The notes beneath the pieces were generated by a model. The model was given only the letters and a program-made list of their open reading frames with translations, did no database searches and had not been told where the DNA came from. Made by a program: the position numbers and the translations under genes. Below, piece after piece: positions 45,811 to 54,548 of a stretch of 64,000 nucleotides of DNA (the stretch's first letter is position 1; every line of letters starts with the position of its first letter). Origin of the DNA: Cecembia rubra (lineage in GTDB: Bacteria; Bacteroidota; Bacteroidia; Cytophagales; Cyclobacteriaceae); NCBI RefSeq assembly GCF_003014575.1, contig NZ_PYGF01000009.1:124001-188000 (forward strand), read 5' to 3'.

Positions 45811-46272
45811 ATGTCTAAAAAAGCATCAAAAGTTAGCGAGCCCGAAGTGGCATCATACGGTAAAGCTACTTTCTCAGTAGATTCCATTCTTAATATGGAA
45901 ATGGGCCACTTCGACGAGCCTTTAAACAGGGTGGAGACCTTTCGTCAGGGGCTTGGAAAAGATGCCTTCGAAAGCCTAAAAGCGATTGCTGGTTTAGATT
46001 ACAACACCCTCGCTACAGCCTTGGGTATTTCATCCAAGACCATTCAGCGAAAGGAAGTATTTGACACTATCCAATCCGAAAAGATGTTTGAACTGGCCGA
46101 GCTTTATGCCATGGGCATCTCCTATTTTGGACTGGAAGGCTTCAGGAATTGGATGGAGCGCCCCCTTTTTTCAATAGGTAACCGGAAGCCCTTAGACTTA
46201 ATAGATGTGTCTGAGGGATTGGATATTCTAAAGTCAGAGATTATGCGTCTACAGCACGGGATAGCCATCTGA
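45811..46272 (+). CDS. Xre/MbcA/ParS-family antitoxin of a RES-Xre system
   Basis: A 153-residue antitoxin. The Xre-like helix-turn-helix (ESLKAIAGLDYNTLATALGISSKTIQRKE, about 57-85) is followed by the MbcA/ParS/Xre toxin-binding C-terminal domain (LAELYAMGISYFGLEGFRNWMERP, ending LDILKSEIMRLQHG). In this class the antitoxin binds the RES toxin and represses the operon. The ATG at 45811 was preferred over 45781 because the latter overlaps the repeat. The toxin gene follows after 5 bp. Confidence 0.92.
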   Translation: MSKKASKVSEPEVASYGKATFSVDSILNMEMGHFDEPLNRVETFRQGLGKDAFESLKAIAGLDYNTLATALGISSKTIQRKEVFDTIQSEKMFELAELYAMGISYFGLEGFRNWMERPLFSIGNRKPLDLIDVSEGLDILKSEIMRLQHGIAI

Positions 46273-46277
46273 ACTGC

Positions 46278-46739
46278 ATGAAGGTCTATAGGATTGCCCT
46301 GACCCAATACTGCGACGACAGCGGTGAAGGAGCCAAACGCTTTGGAGGCAGATGGAATTTGCCTGGACACCCCGCACTCTATGCGGGAACAAGTATAGCC
46401 TCTTCCCTGCTTGAAAGATTGACCATAGATCCGGAGTTGTTTGCTTCTGACAGGTATGTCAAATATTCGGTAATGGAAATCAATTTGCCTGCAGAGCATA
46501 TTCTCACCCCTTCCTTAGGCGAACTTCCTGCTGGCTGGAATTTGATACCTGCTGCAAAGTCATCGATGAATTATGGCACCGGTCTATTGCAGTCAGGACT
46601 ACTGTCCTTTGCAGTGCCTTCGGTGGTGGACCCGAGTTCTCTGAACTATGTCATTAATCCTCTCTCTCCAAAATTCAACTTGATCAAATATAGGGTTTAT
46701 CCTTTGCCACTAGACAAAAGACAGATCAGAAGCGTATAA
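46278..46739 (+). CDS. RES-domain toxin (NAD+-degrading)
   Basis: A 153-residue RES-domain protein. The three namesake residues are visible: Arg-25 in FGGRWNLPG, Glu-46 in SSLLERL and Ser-115 in AVPSVV. Known RES toxins phosphorolyse or hydrolyse NAD+ and halt growth until neutralised by the cognate Xre antitoxin, encoded just upstream. Length is normal for the family. The operon sits next to the Fic gene in the accessory block. Confidence 0.92.
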   Translation: MKVYRIALTQYCDDSGEGAKRFGGRWNLPGHPALYAGTSIASSLLERLTIDPELFASDRYVKYSVMEINLPAEHILTPSLGELPAGWNLIPAAKSSMNYGTGLLQSGLLSFAVPSVVDPSSLNYVINPLSPKFNLIKYRVYPLPLDKRQIRSV

Positions 46740-46796
46740 AATAATGCGAACTCAGTATAATTAGCTTATTTCTTACTTTTTCCTGCTTCCAAAAAA

Positions 46797-48131
46797 TTAC
46801 TGCACCAAATTCTTATACACTTTCCCATCCTTCATGATCACCACAAACTTCTCTGCGGGATTCGCAATCAGAGAAAGGTCTGCTAAAGGATCACCATCTA
46901 CCAAAATCAAATCCGCCAAAGCCCCTTCTTCCACCACGCCCAATTTTCCGGGATAGGGGCTTCTTAGACCTGAAAGTTGTAGCAATTCAGCATTGTCATG
47001 CGTGACCATTTTCAGGATTTCGGCATTAGTAAACCACTGTTGCAATTTTAGGATATAGGCATTCTGCTGTTCGTTCAATTCCGGTTCGAAAAGGAAGTCC
47101 GTCCCCCAGGCAATCTTCAATTTCATCTTTTTGGCAATAGGCCAAAGCTTGGCCTGCCCTTCGATTACCGGTTTACGTTTTTCTACCCTTTGCGGATCCA
47201 TATCAGGAGTGCTCTCTACCAAGTTTTGTGTACTTAGCCAGATATCCTTTCTTTTCATCAATCGCAGGGTCTTTTCATCCAGCATCTGTCCGTGTTCTAC
47301 GCATTTGACGCCTGCCTTGATGGCCCTTTGCACTGCTCTTGGGGTATAGGCATGAACCATTACATAGGTTCCCCAATCTTCGGCAGCTTCTACTGCTGCC
47401 CGCATCTCATCAAAAGTGTATTGGGTGACATCCACGGGATCATAGGCAGAAGAAGTTCCTCCACCTGCCATCAATTTGATCTGACTTGCGCCAAAACGCA
47501 GGTTTTCCCTCACAGCGGTCAATATTTCATCCCTTCCATCGGCAATAAAAGTGGCATTGAACCTTTCTGCCCTTGAGGGCTCTCCAAAAAACCTTCTGGA
47601 TCTTTCATCAGGAGTGCGGAAATCGCCATGCCCTGCTGTCTGAGAGATAGTAGCTCCTGATGGCCAAATTCTTGGGCCACTTACTTTTCCGGCATCAATG
47701 CCCGTTTTTAATGGAAATATGGGGCCTCCGGCATCTCTCACCGAAGTGAATCCCCGCATCAACATCCGTTCTGCATTGCCTCCTACTTTTTCCATGATCA
47801 ATCCCTCTGATAGCATAGGGGACATCATCTCCCGCATGGTCAAGGCCCCGAATGCCATGTGTACATGGACATCAATCAGGCCTGGCATCAGGGTTTTGCC
47901 ATTGCCTTGAATTTTGGTCATCCCATCAGCTGTTGGATTTGGAGCAGTACTGATACTCCTGATTTTATTTCCTTCTATCAAGACATTCACTGGCCCGGAT
48001 AGGTTATTGGATTTTCCATCAAATACCCGGACATTTTCGAAAAGGATGTTTGCACTATCCTGGGCTTGAGCTAATAGAGAGAGGAAAAAGCATGTAAAAA
48101 TAATGCTAGGAATGGATTTTAGTAAAAACAT
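46797..48131 (-). CDS. Exported amidohydrolase (imidazolonepropionase/prolidase-like)
   Basis: A 444-residue metal-dependent amidohydrolase with a signal peptide (cleavage after LAQAQ). The metal sites are seen in LMPGLIDVHVHMAFG, MVHAYTPRAV (His), CVEHGQMLD (His) and AWGTDFLFE (Asp). Members of this group act on prolyl dipeptides, cyclic imides or esters; the substrate is unknown. ATG at 48131; the longer TTG frame starts nine codons earlier without an obvious reason to use it. Monocistronic. Confidence 0.88.
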   Translation of the reverse strand: MFLLKSIPSIIFTCFFLSLLAQAQDSANILFENVRVFDGKSNNLSGPVNVLIEGNKIRSISTAPNPTADGMTKIQGNGKTLMPGLIDVHVHMAFGALTMREMMSPMLSEGLIMEKVGGNAERMLMRGFTSVRDAGGPIFPLKTGIDAGKVSGPRIWPSGATISQTAGHGDFRTPDERSRRFFGEPSRAERFNATFIADGRDEILTAVRENLRFGASQIKLMAGGGTSSAYDPVDVTQYTFDEMRAAVEAAEDWGTYVMVHAYTPRAVQRAIKAGVKCVEHGQMLDEKTLRLMKRKDIWLSTQNLVESTPDMDPQRVEKRKPVIEGQAKLWPIAKKMKLKIAWGTDFLFEPELNEQQNAYILKLQQWFTNAEILKMVTHDNAELLQLSGLRSPYPGKLGVVEEGALADLILVDGDPLADLSLIANPAEKFVVIMKDGKVYKNLVQ

Positions 48132-48231
48132 AAAAACAAGAAATTTTTTCCTATCCAAAATAAGGAATTGAACTTAATTATCCTCTTTGTTGCCAAAATT
48201 CTTCTAAACTAAATTATCAAGGTTATAAAAT

Positions 48232-49083
48232 CTATTGGGCCATAAATTCCAAAATCCAATCATATACCTTATTGCGGGGATTGATAAATTGGACTATCAT
48301 GGGTTTATGTTTTTTACCTTTTTGAACATGGAAATCTGGCTCGGCAACGAGTTCCTTGTACTTCTCTAAAAACCGATCTGTGGTTACCTTGATTCCGGGA
48401 AGGGTTTTCTCTCCCATTAAAATAAGCAAAGGGGGGTCTTTTTCGTCCAGATAGTAAATGGGTGAAGTATCTTTCCATACCTCAGGACTATCTGTAAATG
48501 TCACTAGGTATTCTGTTCCAGGTTCATAGTTCATTTGTTCCAGAAACCACTTCATATCAAGCCCAGCTGCATCAATCAGGACAGCTCCTCTGACGGGGTT
48601 ATTGTATTGAAGGGTATCAAAGTATTCATTTCTGAGCGAAATCAAGCTAGCCAAATGTCCCCCTGCTGAATGTCCTGATACAAATATCTGATTGGGGTTC
48701 CCACCAAATCTGGATATGTTTTGGTGGGTCCATTTGACTGCTTGGGTAGATGCCAAAGCCATATCATGCACCTGATATTCTGGACTTAAAGGATAATCAA
48801 TGATGACTGTTACCACGCCTTTTTTCGCAAATCGATTGCCCAAAAAATTATAAATCTCTTTCTTTCCAGAATTCCAGCTTCCACCATGGATAAAAATCAA
48901 AACATCTTGTTCTCCGCTGGACTTTTTTGGAGCAAATACATTGAGTTCCTTTTTGGGAAGCTTTCCCGAAAGATGTTCTTCGATATAGGTAATGTTTCTG
49001 TAGCGGCTCACTCCCTTAAATGAACAGGAGGATAATGCCAAAACAATCAAAACAAGAAAGAAGGGATATTTCACAGATTTCAA
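48232..49083 (-). CDS. Alpha/beta-hydrolase lipoprotein (carboxylesterase-like)
   Basis: A ~283-residue exported esterase. Lipobox LALSSC, oxyanion hole IFIHGGSWN, nucleophile elbow GHSAGG, catalytic Asp/His late in the chain (LILMGEKT and KKHKPMI). It resembles the HSL/kynurenine-formamidase-like group. The start is uncertain: TTG at 49083 or GTG at 49074 gives a normal lipoprotein leader; a longer frame opens at 49137. No partner gene. Confidence 0.83.
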   Translation of the reverse strand: MKSVKYPFFLVLIVLALSSCSFKGVSRYRNITYIEEHLSGKLPKKELNVFAPKKSSGEQDVLIFIHGGSWNSGKKEIYNFLGNRFAKKGVVTVIIDYPLSPEYQVHDMALASTQAVKWTHQNISRFGGNPNQIFVSGHSAGGHLASLISLRNEYFDTLQYNNPVRGAVLIDAAGLDMKWFLEQMNYEPGTEYLVTFTDSPEVWKDTSPIYYLDEKDPPLLILMGEKTLPGIKVTTDRFLEKYKELVAEPDFHVQKGKKHKPMIVQFINPRNKVYDWILEFMAQ

Positions 49084-49204
49084 ATAACACTTATGTTTGA
49101 TTTTTATAAATCTCGAGAGCGTTAACAAAGTTTTCAAAAATGTCGGTTTTTTTATTAGATTTTGGAATAAGTACCTGATTGTTTGTTAATTTAAATTTCA
49201 CGAC

Positions 49205-49960
49205 ATGAAAAACTTCCTGCTTTTGGTATTGAATTCTCTAACTTTTTTTGGGACTCTTTTTTTGAATTACTTGTATGGTTCAGGGGCAGGCAGCAGAAAG
49301 TCGGTAGGGGAAATCAGCAACCAATACGAGACCTTGATCACTCCTTCGGGTTATGCGTTTTCTATTTGGGGTCTGATTTACATTTTGCTTTTTGGATTCA
49401 TTGCTTATCAATGGGTCTGTTTCTTGAAAGGAAATAATGACCGATCGCTTGAACCTGTTTCGTATTGGTTCACAGTTTCCAATATTCTGAATGGAATTTG
49501 GATAGTGGTTTGGGTCCATGAAATGCTTTTCCTGTCTGTGTGGATAATTGCCGGACTTTTGGTATCGCTCCTTTTTATGGGGAGAAATTTAAGGCTAGGA
49601 TTTAAAAACGATCGTCCGGAAGTATTAACAGGAATTCCGGTCAGTGTATACTTGGGTTGGATTATAGTGGCCACAGTGGTTAATTTTTCTGTATGGTTTT
49701 ATGATATGGGTTGGTTTAAGGGGATTGAGGACTTTGTAACCATCCTGGTCCTGTTTGTGGCTGCTTTGGTATATCTTTTTCTGGCGATCAGAAAAAACCT
49801 TGCCATACCTTCATTTGTGGGAATTTGGGCTTTTGTGGCAATTGCTTTAAAACAGATAGATTTGAACCCCAATGTTTTTTATGCTGCCATCATTTTTTCG
49901 TTGGTACTTCTGATAGGCGTTTTTATTAAGCCAAAAAACAAAAAAACTGCTTTGAATTAA
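49205..49960 (+). CDS. TspO/MBR-like tryptophan-rich membrane protein
   Basis: A 251-residue membrane protein with seven to eight transmembrane helices, longer than classical TspO (~160). The TspO/MBR core is recognised by ITPSGYAFSIWGLIYILLF, LNGIWIVVWVHE and SVYLGWIIVATVVNFSVW. TspO-type proteins bind porphyrins and sterols and have been linked to tetrapyrrole and stress sensing. Function here is inferred only from the family. Monocistronic. Confidence 0.82.
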   Translation: MKNFLLLVLNSLTFFGTLFLNYLYGSGAGSRKSVGEISNQYETLITPSGYAFSIWGLIYILLFGFIAYQWVCFLKGNNDRSLEPVSYWFTVSNILNGIWIVVWVHEMLFLSVWIIAGLLVSLLFMGRNLRLGFKNDRPEVLTGIPVSVYLGWIIVATVVNFSVWFYDMGWFKGIEDFVTILVLFVAALVYLFLAIRKNLAIPSFVGIWAFVAIALKQIDLNPNVFYAAIIFSLVLLIGVFIKPKNKKTALN

Positions 49961-50099
49961 ATAAGTGTAATAAGTTTTGCTTTTATGTGTATTTTGTTTA
50001 ATTTACCATCGATTATTTTGGATTTTCTGATTTTGTTGCTTCAATCGCCCTAGTTAATTCAACTTTCCCACAGAAATCCAAAATCCCAAATGTGACAAT

Positions 50100-50711
50100 A
50101 TGATAGGAATATTAGGCGGGACCCGACTGGCCCTAACATTGGGCAAGGCACTCTCTTCTAGAGGAGTGGAAATTGCCTATGGTGTAAGAAAAGGATTTAC
50201 ACCAACAGAGATAGAATGGAAGATACTCAATATGTCAGCCAATAAGGTGAAGAGTTTCAAAGATGTGATCGAAACCTCAAATATTTTGATGATCTGTGCA
50301 GAGAATGCTTATTTGGAACAAATATTTGAGGAGCTTTCGCACGTTGATCTCAAGGAAATGACCATTATTGATTGTACCAATAGTGATGACCACAAAGTTT
50401 TTTCATGCAATACGGCCTTCATCAAAAGTATAATTGATTCTCCCAAAATTTTTAAAGCATTCAACAATTTGGGCCTTGACTATCCCAATTCTGATCCGAT
50501 GGGATTGGTAAAAGAGACTTATTACTGTGGGCCGGATATTCCTGAAAAAAATATAGTGAAGCAAGTGATTTCCATGGTGGGCTTTAAGGCTATTGACGCA
50601 GGCCCCTTGGAAAATGCCCCTCTGCTTGAAGCTATCTATCATCTTCGCAAAGAGATCTGCAACAGCACCAAAGAAAAGACGGATTACCATTTTAAATTGA
50701 TTTCTGTCTAA
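50100..50711 (+). CDS. NADPH-dependent F420-reductase-like Rossmann protein
   Basis: A 203-residue protein with an N-terminal dinucleotide-binding GILGGTRLALTLGKAL and the layout of the F420-dependent NADP reductase/ProC-like family (strand IDCTNSDD, helix KIFKAFNNLG with conserved Asn, C-terminal KAIDAGPLENAPLLEAI). Coenzyme F420 is not expected in Bacteroidota, so it likely uses NADP with another substrate. The glycan pair follows 100 bp downstream, but a link is not shown. Confidence 0.8.
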   Translation: MIGILGGTRLALTLGKALSSRGVEIAYGVRKGFTPTEIEWKILNMSANKVKSFKDVIETSNILMICAENAYLEQIFEELSHVDLKEMTIIDCTNSDDHKVFSCNTAFIKSIIDSPKIFKAFNNLGLDYPNSDPMGLVKETYYCGPDIPEKNIVKQVISMVGFKAIDAGPLENAPLLEAIYHLRKEICNSTKEKTDYHFKLISV

Positions 50712-50813
50712 ATAATTTTGGACTGTTATACGGTTGTTCATAAAAGATTTGATTTTTTTGGGTTAGTGTTTGCCATAAATTTTTACTTTTAAAGTTCTTG
50801 AGCTCCTTAGTTG

Positions 50814-51926
50814 ATGATAAAATTTTCAGATCTTCAAAACATTAATCAAAAATATGCGGAAGCACTAAAAGAAGCAGCAGCTGCTGTTATTGATTCAGGA
50901 AGATATCTTTTTGGGAAAAGAGTCAATGAGTTTGAAAATTCATTAGCAGCTTACACAAATGTGTCTTATGCCGTTGGCGTGTCAAATGGTCTAGATGCCT
51001 TAAGACTGATTCTTTTGGCTTATGTCCAAACAGGTCAGTTCAAAAAGGGAGATGAGGTCCTGGTGCCAGCCAACACCTATATTGCCACTTTGCTCAGTGT
51101 TTTCCATGCAGGTTTGGTTCCAGTCCTGGTTGAACCCGATCTGGAAACTTACAATATGGATTTTAACTTAATTGAATCCAGAATTAATTCAAAGACCAAA
51201 GCTATCATCTTGGTTCACCTTTATGGTAGGGTATGTTGGGATTCAAAGTTGAAGGAATTGGCAGATCAATATGGATTAAAACTTATTGAAGACAATGCTC
51301 AGGCTTTTGGGGCTGAGTGGGAAGGATTGAAAACAGGTGCTTTGGGAGATGCGGCCGCATTTAGTTTTTTTCCTACTAAAAACCTTGGGGCCCTTGGGGA
51401 TGCAGGTGCAGTTTCAACCAATGATGGAGAACTCGCATCAATGGTCAGAATGCTGTCTAATTATGGAAGTTCAGAAAAATCCTTGAACAAAGTCAAGGGT
51501 TTTAATAGCCGGATGGATGAAATTCAGGCCGCTTTCCTGCAGGTCAAACTAAAGATTGTTGATGAAGAAAATGAATTGAGAAGAAATCTAGCTTCCCAAT
51601 ACCTGGAGACTATTTGTCATCCAGAGATCGTACTTCCTAAAATTGATGGTGCCTTAGGAAATAAATCACATGTGTGGCATTTGTTTGTAATCAGGTCTTC
51701 TCAAAGAAATCTTCTTCAGCAATATCTGGCCGAAAGACAAATACAAACCCAGATTCATTATCCTATCCCCCCTCATCAGCAGGAAGCTTGGGCTGAATTT
51801 GAGGGACTCTGCCTTCCGATCACTGAGAAAATTCACCAAGAAGTACTGAGCCTTCCTTTAGATCCAAGCCTTTCAAAGGAGGATATTGAGGAGGTTTGCA
51901 GGGTAATTAATAAATTTTCTGTTTGA
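50814..51926 (+). CDS. DegT/DnrJ/EryC1-family sugar aminotransferase
   Basis: A 370-residue PLP-dependent aminotransferase acting on nucleotide-linked keto-sugars. The PLP lysine lies in [16 protein letters not shown] (about residue 189); [25 protein letters not shown] and the [15 protein letters not shown] helix complete the family signature, closest in appearance to FdtB/TylB-type dTDP-sugar transaminases. ATG at 50814 with a TTG one codon earlier. A sugar transferase follows 62 bp on, so the aminosugar is probably passed to a lipid carrier. Confidence 0.9.
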   Translation: MIKFSDLQNINQKYAEALKEAAAAVIDSGRYLFGKRVNEFENSLAAYTNVSYAVGVSNGLDALRLILLAYVQTGQFKKGDEVLVPANTYIATLLSVFHAGLVPVLVEPDLETYNMDFNLIESRINSKTKAIILVHLYGRVCWDSKLKELADQYGLKLIEDNAQAFGAEWEGLKTGALGDAAAFSFFPTKNLGALGDAGAVSTNDGELASMVRMLSNYGSSEKSLNKVKGFNSRMDEIQAAFLQVKLKIVDEENELRRNLASQYLETICHPEIVLPKIDGALGNKSHVWHLFVIRSSQRNLLQQYLAERQIQTQIHYPIPPHQQEAWAEFEGLCLPITEKIHQEVLSLPLDPSLSKEDIEEVCRVINKFSV

Positions 51927-51988
51927 TTGTATGATAATTATTTTTCAAGTTTTGTTTTTATTCGAATTCAATAAACCTTTGCTTATAA

Positions 51989-52585
51989 ATGAAAAGGATT
52001 TTTGATTTTATAGTTGCCTTAGCCGCACTATTGGTGCTTTCACCCATGCTCTTCGTGGTGGGATTACTAGTGGGATTTAAATTGGGGAGTCCAATATTTT
52101 TCAAACAACAAAGGCCGGGCAAATCTGGCAAACCTTTTTATATCTTAAAGTTCCGGACAATGACTGATGAAAGGGATTCGAACGGTGTATTGTTACCGGA
52201 GGAAATCAGGTTGACATCATTTGGCTTATGGTTAAGATCAACAAGTCTAGATGAGCTTCCTGAATTGATCAATGTATTGAAAGGGGAAATGTCCTTGGTC
52301 GGTCCCAGGCCATTATTGATGGAATATCTACCTCTTTACAGCGACAGGCAGAGAAGAAGAATGGATGTGAGGCCAGGGATTACAGGTTGGGCTCAGATCA
52401 ATGGACGAAATTCCATCAGCTGGAATGAAAAATTTGATTTGGATGTATGGTATGTTGAAAACCGGACCTTTTTTCTGGATGTTAAAATTATTTGGTTAAC
52501 AATTTTAAAAGTATTCAATAGAGAAGGAATAGGACACAATAATGATGTCATAATGCCCAAGTTCACAGGGAACAAAGTCCCCTGA
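51989..52585 (+). CDS. PglC-like monotopic phosphoglycosyl transferase
   Basis: A 198-residue initiating sugar transferase. The re-entrant membrane helix (DFIVALAALLVLSPMLFVVGLLVGF) is followed by the conserved KQQRPGKSGKPFYILKFRTM, the LPELINVLKGEMSLVGPRPL active-site block containing the Asp-Glu dyad (STSLDELPEL), and the RPGITGWAQINGRN motif. It moves a phospho-sugar from a UDP-sugar to undecaprenyl phosphate. Length is that of the minimal PglC form, without WbaP-type extra helices. No glycosyltransferase, acetyltransferase or flippase gene lies beside it. Confidence 0.93.
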   Translation: MKRIFDFIVALAALLVLSPMLFVVGLLVGFKLGSPIFFKQQRPGKSGKPFYILKFRTMTDERDSNGVLLPEEIRLTSFGLWLRSTSLDELPELINVLKGEMSLVGPRPLLMEYLPLYSDRQRRRMDVRPGITGWAQINGRNSISWNEKFDLDVWYVENRTFFLDVKIIWLTILKVFNREGIGHNNDVIMPKFTGNKVP

Positions 52586-52990
52586 TTATTTTGCTGTATT
52601 CCTGCCTTCCATAATTTTGAAGAACAATATATGCCCCATTTTATGGGCATGTTGCTTAGCAAAGTCAGCCACCTCTCCTTTGAATTGACTCTCAAGGGTT
52701 TCAAACCAAAGAGAAAGCCAGGTATTGAAGTGGGTTTCTGATATTTGATGATTCATTTTTTCATCTACCTCCTTGTGGACAGGTACAGGACTGAATTTCC
52801 CAGCACCCGGTCCGGTTTGAAGCAAAATCATTTCCCAGAAATCTGTTAACCTTTCCAAATGTATTTCCCAATCATCAACAATACTGTTGAATACTGGACC
52901 AAGAGTCTGATTGGTCCTGACTTTTGCATAGAAGGTTCGGACCAACTTGGAAACTTCCTTTCTGCTTTTTATGTCTATGGTAGTTCCCAT
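52586..52990 (-). CDS. Group III truncated haemoglobin
   Basis: A 134-residue 2-on-2 globin. Family features: FYAKVRTNQTLGPVF (Tyr-21 at B10), LTDFWEMIL, and the proximal His-87 in the segment TH-FNTWLSLWFETL. The glycine-rich CD/D motifs of group I and II are missing, as is usual for group III. These proteins bind O2 or NO, probably for peroxide or NO chemistry. Its start overlaps the stop of the phosphodiesterase gene (TAATG). Confidence 0.92.
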   Translation of the reverse strand: MGTTIDIKSRKEVSKLVRTFYAKVRTNQTLGPVFNSIVDDWEIHLERLTDFWEMILLQTGPGAGKFSPVPVHKEVDEKMNHQISETHFNTWLSLWFETLESQFKGEVADFAKQHAHKMGHILFFKIMEGRNTAK

Positions 52991-54234
52991 TAGTTTTTAA
53001 GGATAGGTTTTAATACTTCCAGTCTGCCATCAATACCTTCTGGTATCTCAAGTCCTAATATCTCACAAATCAACGGATATACATGAATATTTTGGAACTT
53101 GCCGATCTTAATACCTTCTTTTAACCTTGGCCCATTTGCGTAAAATATTCCTTGCATGTCTTTGTATTCAGGGCTGTAACCATGCTCTCCGAATACACTT
53201 GTTTTGAAAATTGCCGAACGGTTTTGGTAACTTACCATTCCTTCAGTTGTGGCCAAATAAAATCCTAGATAGGGGAGAATCAGAAGGTCCCCCATCCGGT
53301 GCCTATAATTTTCGATATTTTTATAAAAAGTTCTGTCATTGACTTTGACCGCCTTAAAAGGCCCTTCTTTGCTGTTAAGTTTCAAGTAAATTTCTTCGAT
53401 CTCAAGGGGGTTATTGAGGTAAATATGGGCAGAGGCGCCATTATTGATGACCTTTGCATCTATTCCTTCTGTGACTTGATCTAAGTTGATCAGGTTTTCT
53501 TTAGGCACTTTGGTCATGCCATGATCAGATACGATGAATACATTAATGTCAAGGTCAAAGCTTTTTAATCCTTCAAAAAGAGCACCTAATTCTTTGTCCA
53601 ATCGCTGGAGCCTTTTGTTCAATTGTTCGTCATTATCAGGTCCATAGCGGTGCCCGATATCATCCATATCCGAAAAATAAAGGGTTATCAATCTTGGTCT
53701 TTGCTCTTCAGGCAGCATAAGCCATTCAAACACTTTTATAATTCTGGCCAGATTAGGGATATTGGCATCATAATTATAATAATAGGTGGGTTGGATTCCC
53801 TGAACAGGTGCTTCTGTACCTACAAAAAAATAGCTTGCTGTGGTCAGGCCATTTTGTTCAGCCAAAACCCATAAAGGTGTGCCACCATACCAATAACCAT
53901 CCTGTACAATTTCTCTGTCGTTAATGACATAGACCTGATCCTTTGCCGGATCGTAAAATGAATTGTCTATGAGGCCGTGATTTTCTGGTTTCATGCCTGT
54001 GGCCAGGGTATAGTGATTTGGAAAGGTTTTGCTTGGGAAGGATGGAGACATGGCCTCAGCTTCTACTCCTTCCTTAATGAATTTTGATAGGTTTTCAGGC
54101 TGAAAACGTTCCGTGTAATCGTAGCGGTAACCATCTAAGGAAATGAGAATTACATATTGATCCTTTTGCTGAGCTTTTCCGGAAAAAGTAAAAGATATCA
54201 AACATATTAAAAGGAAGTATTTTGTACTTTTCAT
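52990..54234 (-). CDS. Exported nucleotide pyrophosphatase/phosphodiesterase (NPP family)
   Basis: A 414-residue alkaline-phosphatase superfamily enzyme with signal peptide (to SGKAQ). Metal ligand LISLDGYRYD, nucleophile Thr in SFPSKTFPNHYTLATG, DMDDIGHRYGP, VSDHGMTKV and EHGYSP (ligand Asp/His pairs) are all in place, as in NPP enzymes hydrolysing nucleotide or lipid phosphodiesters. The ATG at 54234 gives a normal leader; the frame extends 18 codons further. Followed in the same operon by the truncated globin. Confidence 0.9.
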   Translation of the reverse strand: MKSTKYFLLICLISFTFSGKAQQKDQYVILISLDGYRYDYTERFQPENLSKFIKEGVEAEAMSPSFPSKTFPNHYTLATGMKPENHGLIDNSFYDPAKDQVYVINDREIVQDGYWYGGTPLWVLAEQNGLTTASYFFVGTEAPVQGIQPTYYYNYDANIPNLARIIKVFEWLMLPEEQRPRLITLYFSDMDDIGHRYGPDNDEQLNKRLQRLDKELGALFEGLKSFDLDINVFIVSDHGMTKVPKENLINLDQVTEGIDAKVINNGASAHIYLNNPLEIEEIYLKLNSKEGPFKAVKVNDRTFYKNIENYRHRMGDLLILPYLGFYLATTEGMVSYQNRSAIFKTSVFGEHGYSPEYKDMQGIFYANGPRLKEGIKIGKFQNIHVYPLICEILGLEIPEGIDGRLEVLKPILKN

Positions 54235-54516
54235 GTAAGCTGATTTTTGGCCTTGGGCAAAGGTATTGTGGCTTTTGTAAGGCAACAAATTTTTTCATTA
54301 CAGTTGTTCCATGTAGAAGTGTTTTCATTTCAAATACCTGACAACAAAAAATATTCTGTCTTGGGTTTACAGTATTATGAATTGTTTTACATAATATTTT
54401 TTCTATTTAAGTAGAATTTTAGCAGAAGGCTTAGGCTACAAAAGCCAAATCATATCAACCATAGAAGCCCAATCCAGGTTTCTTTTGTAGATTCGTTTTT
54501 GTTTTGTTACAAATCT

Positions 54517-54524
54517 TATATTTG
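54517..54524 (+). promoter_or_regulatory. Probable -7 box for the M3 peptidase gene
   Basis: TATATTTG matches the Bacteroidota TAnnTTTG element, 24 bp before the ATG; a TTTTTG at about 54496-54501 could be the -33 element though the spacing is short. The rest of 54235-54516 has no recognised feature. Confidence 0.45.
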
Positions 54525-54548
54525 CATCCAAACCCAAATAGGAATATT

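Noticed and set aside
38143-46796. Whole accessory block as an integrated prophage or conjugative element
   Set aside because: No integrase, capsid, portal, relaxase or attachment repeats were seen; the block looks like scattered acquisitions.
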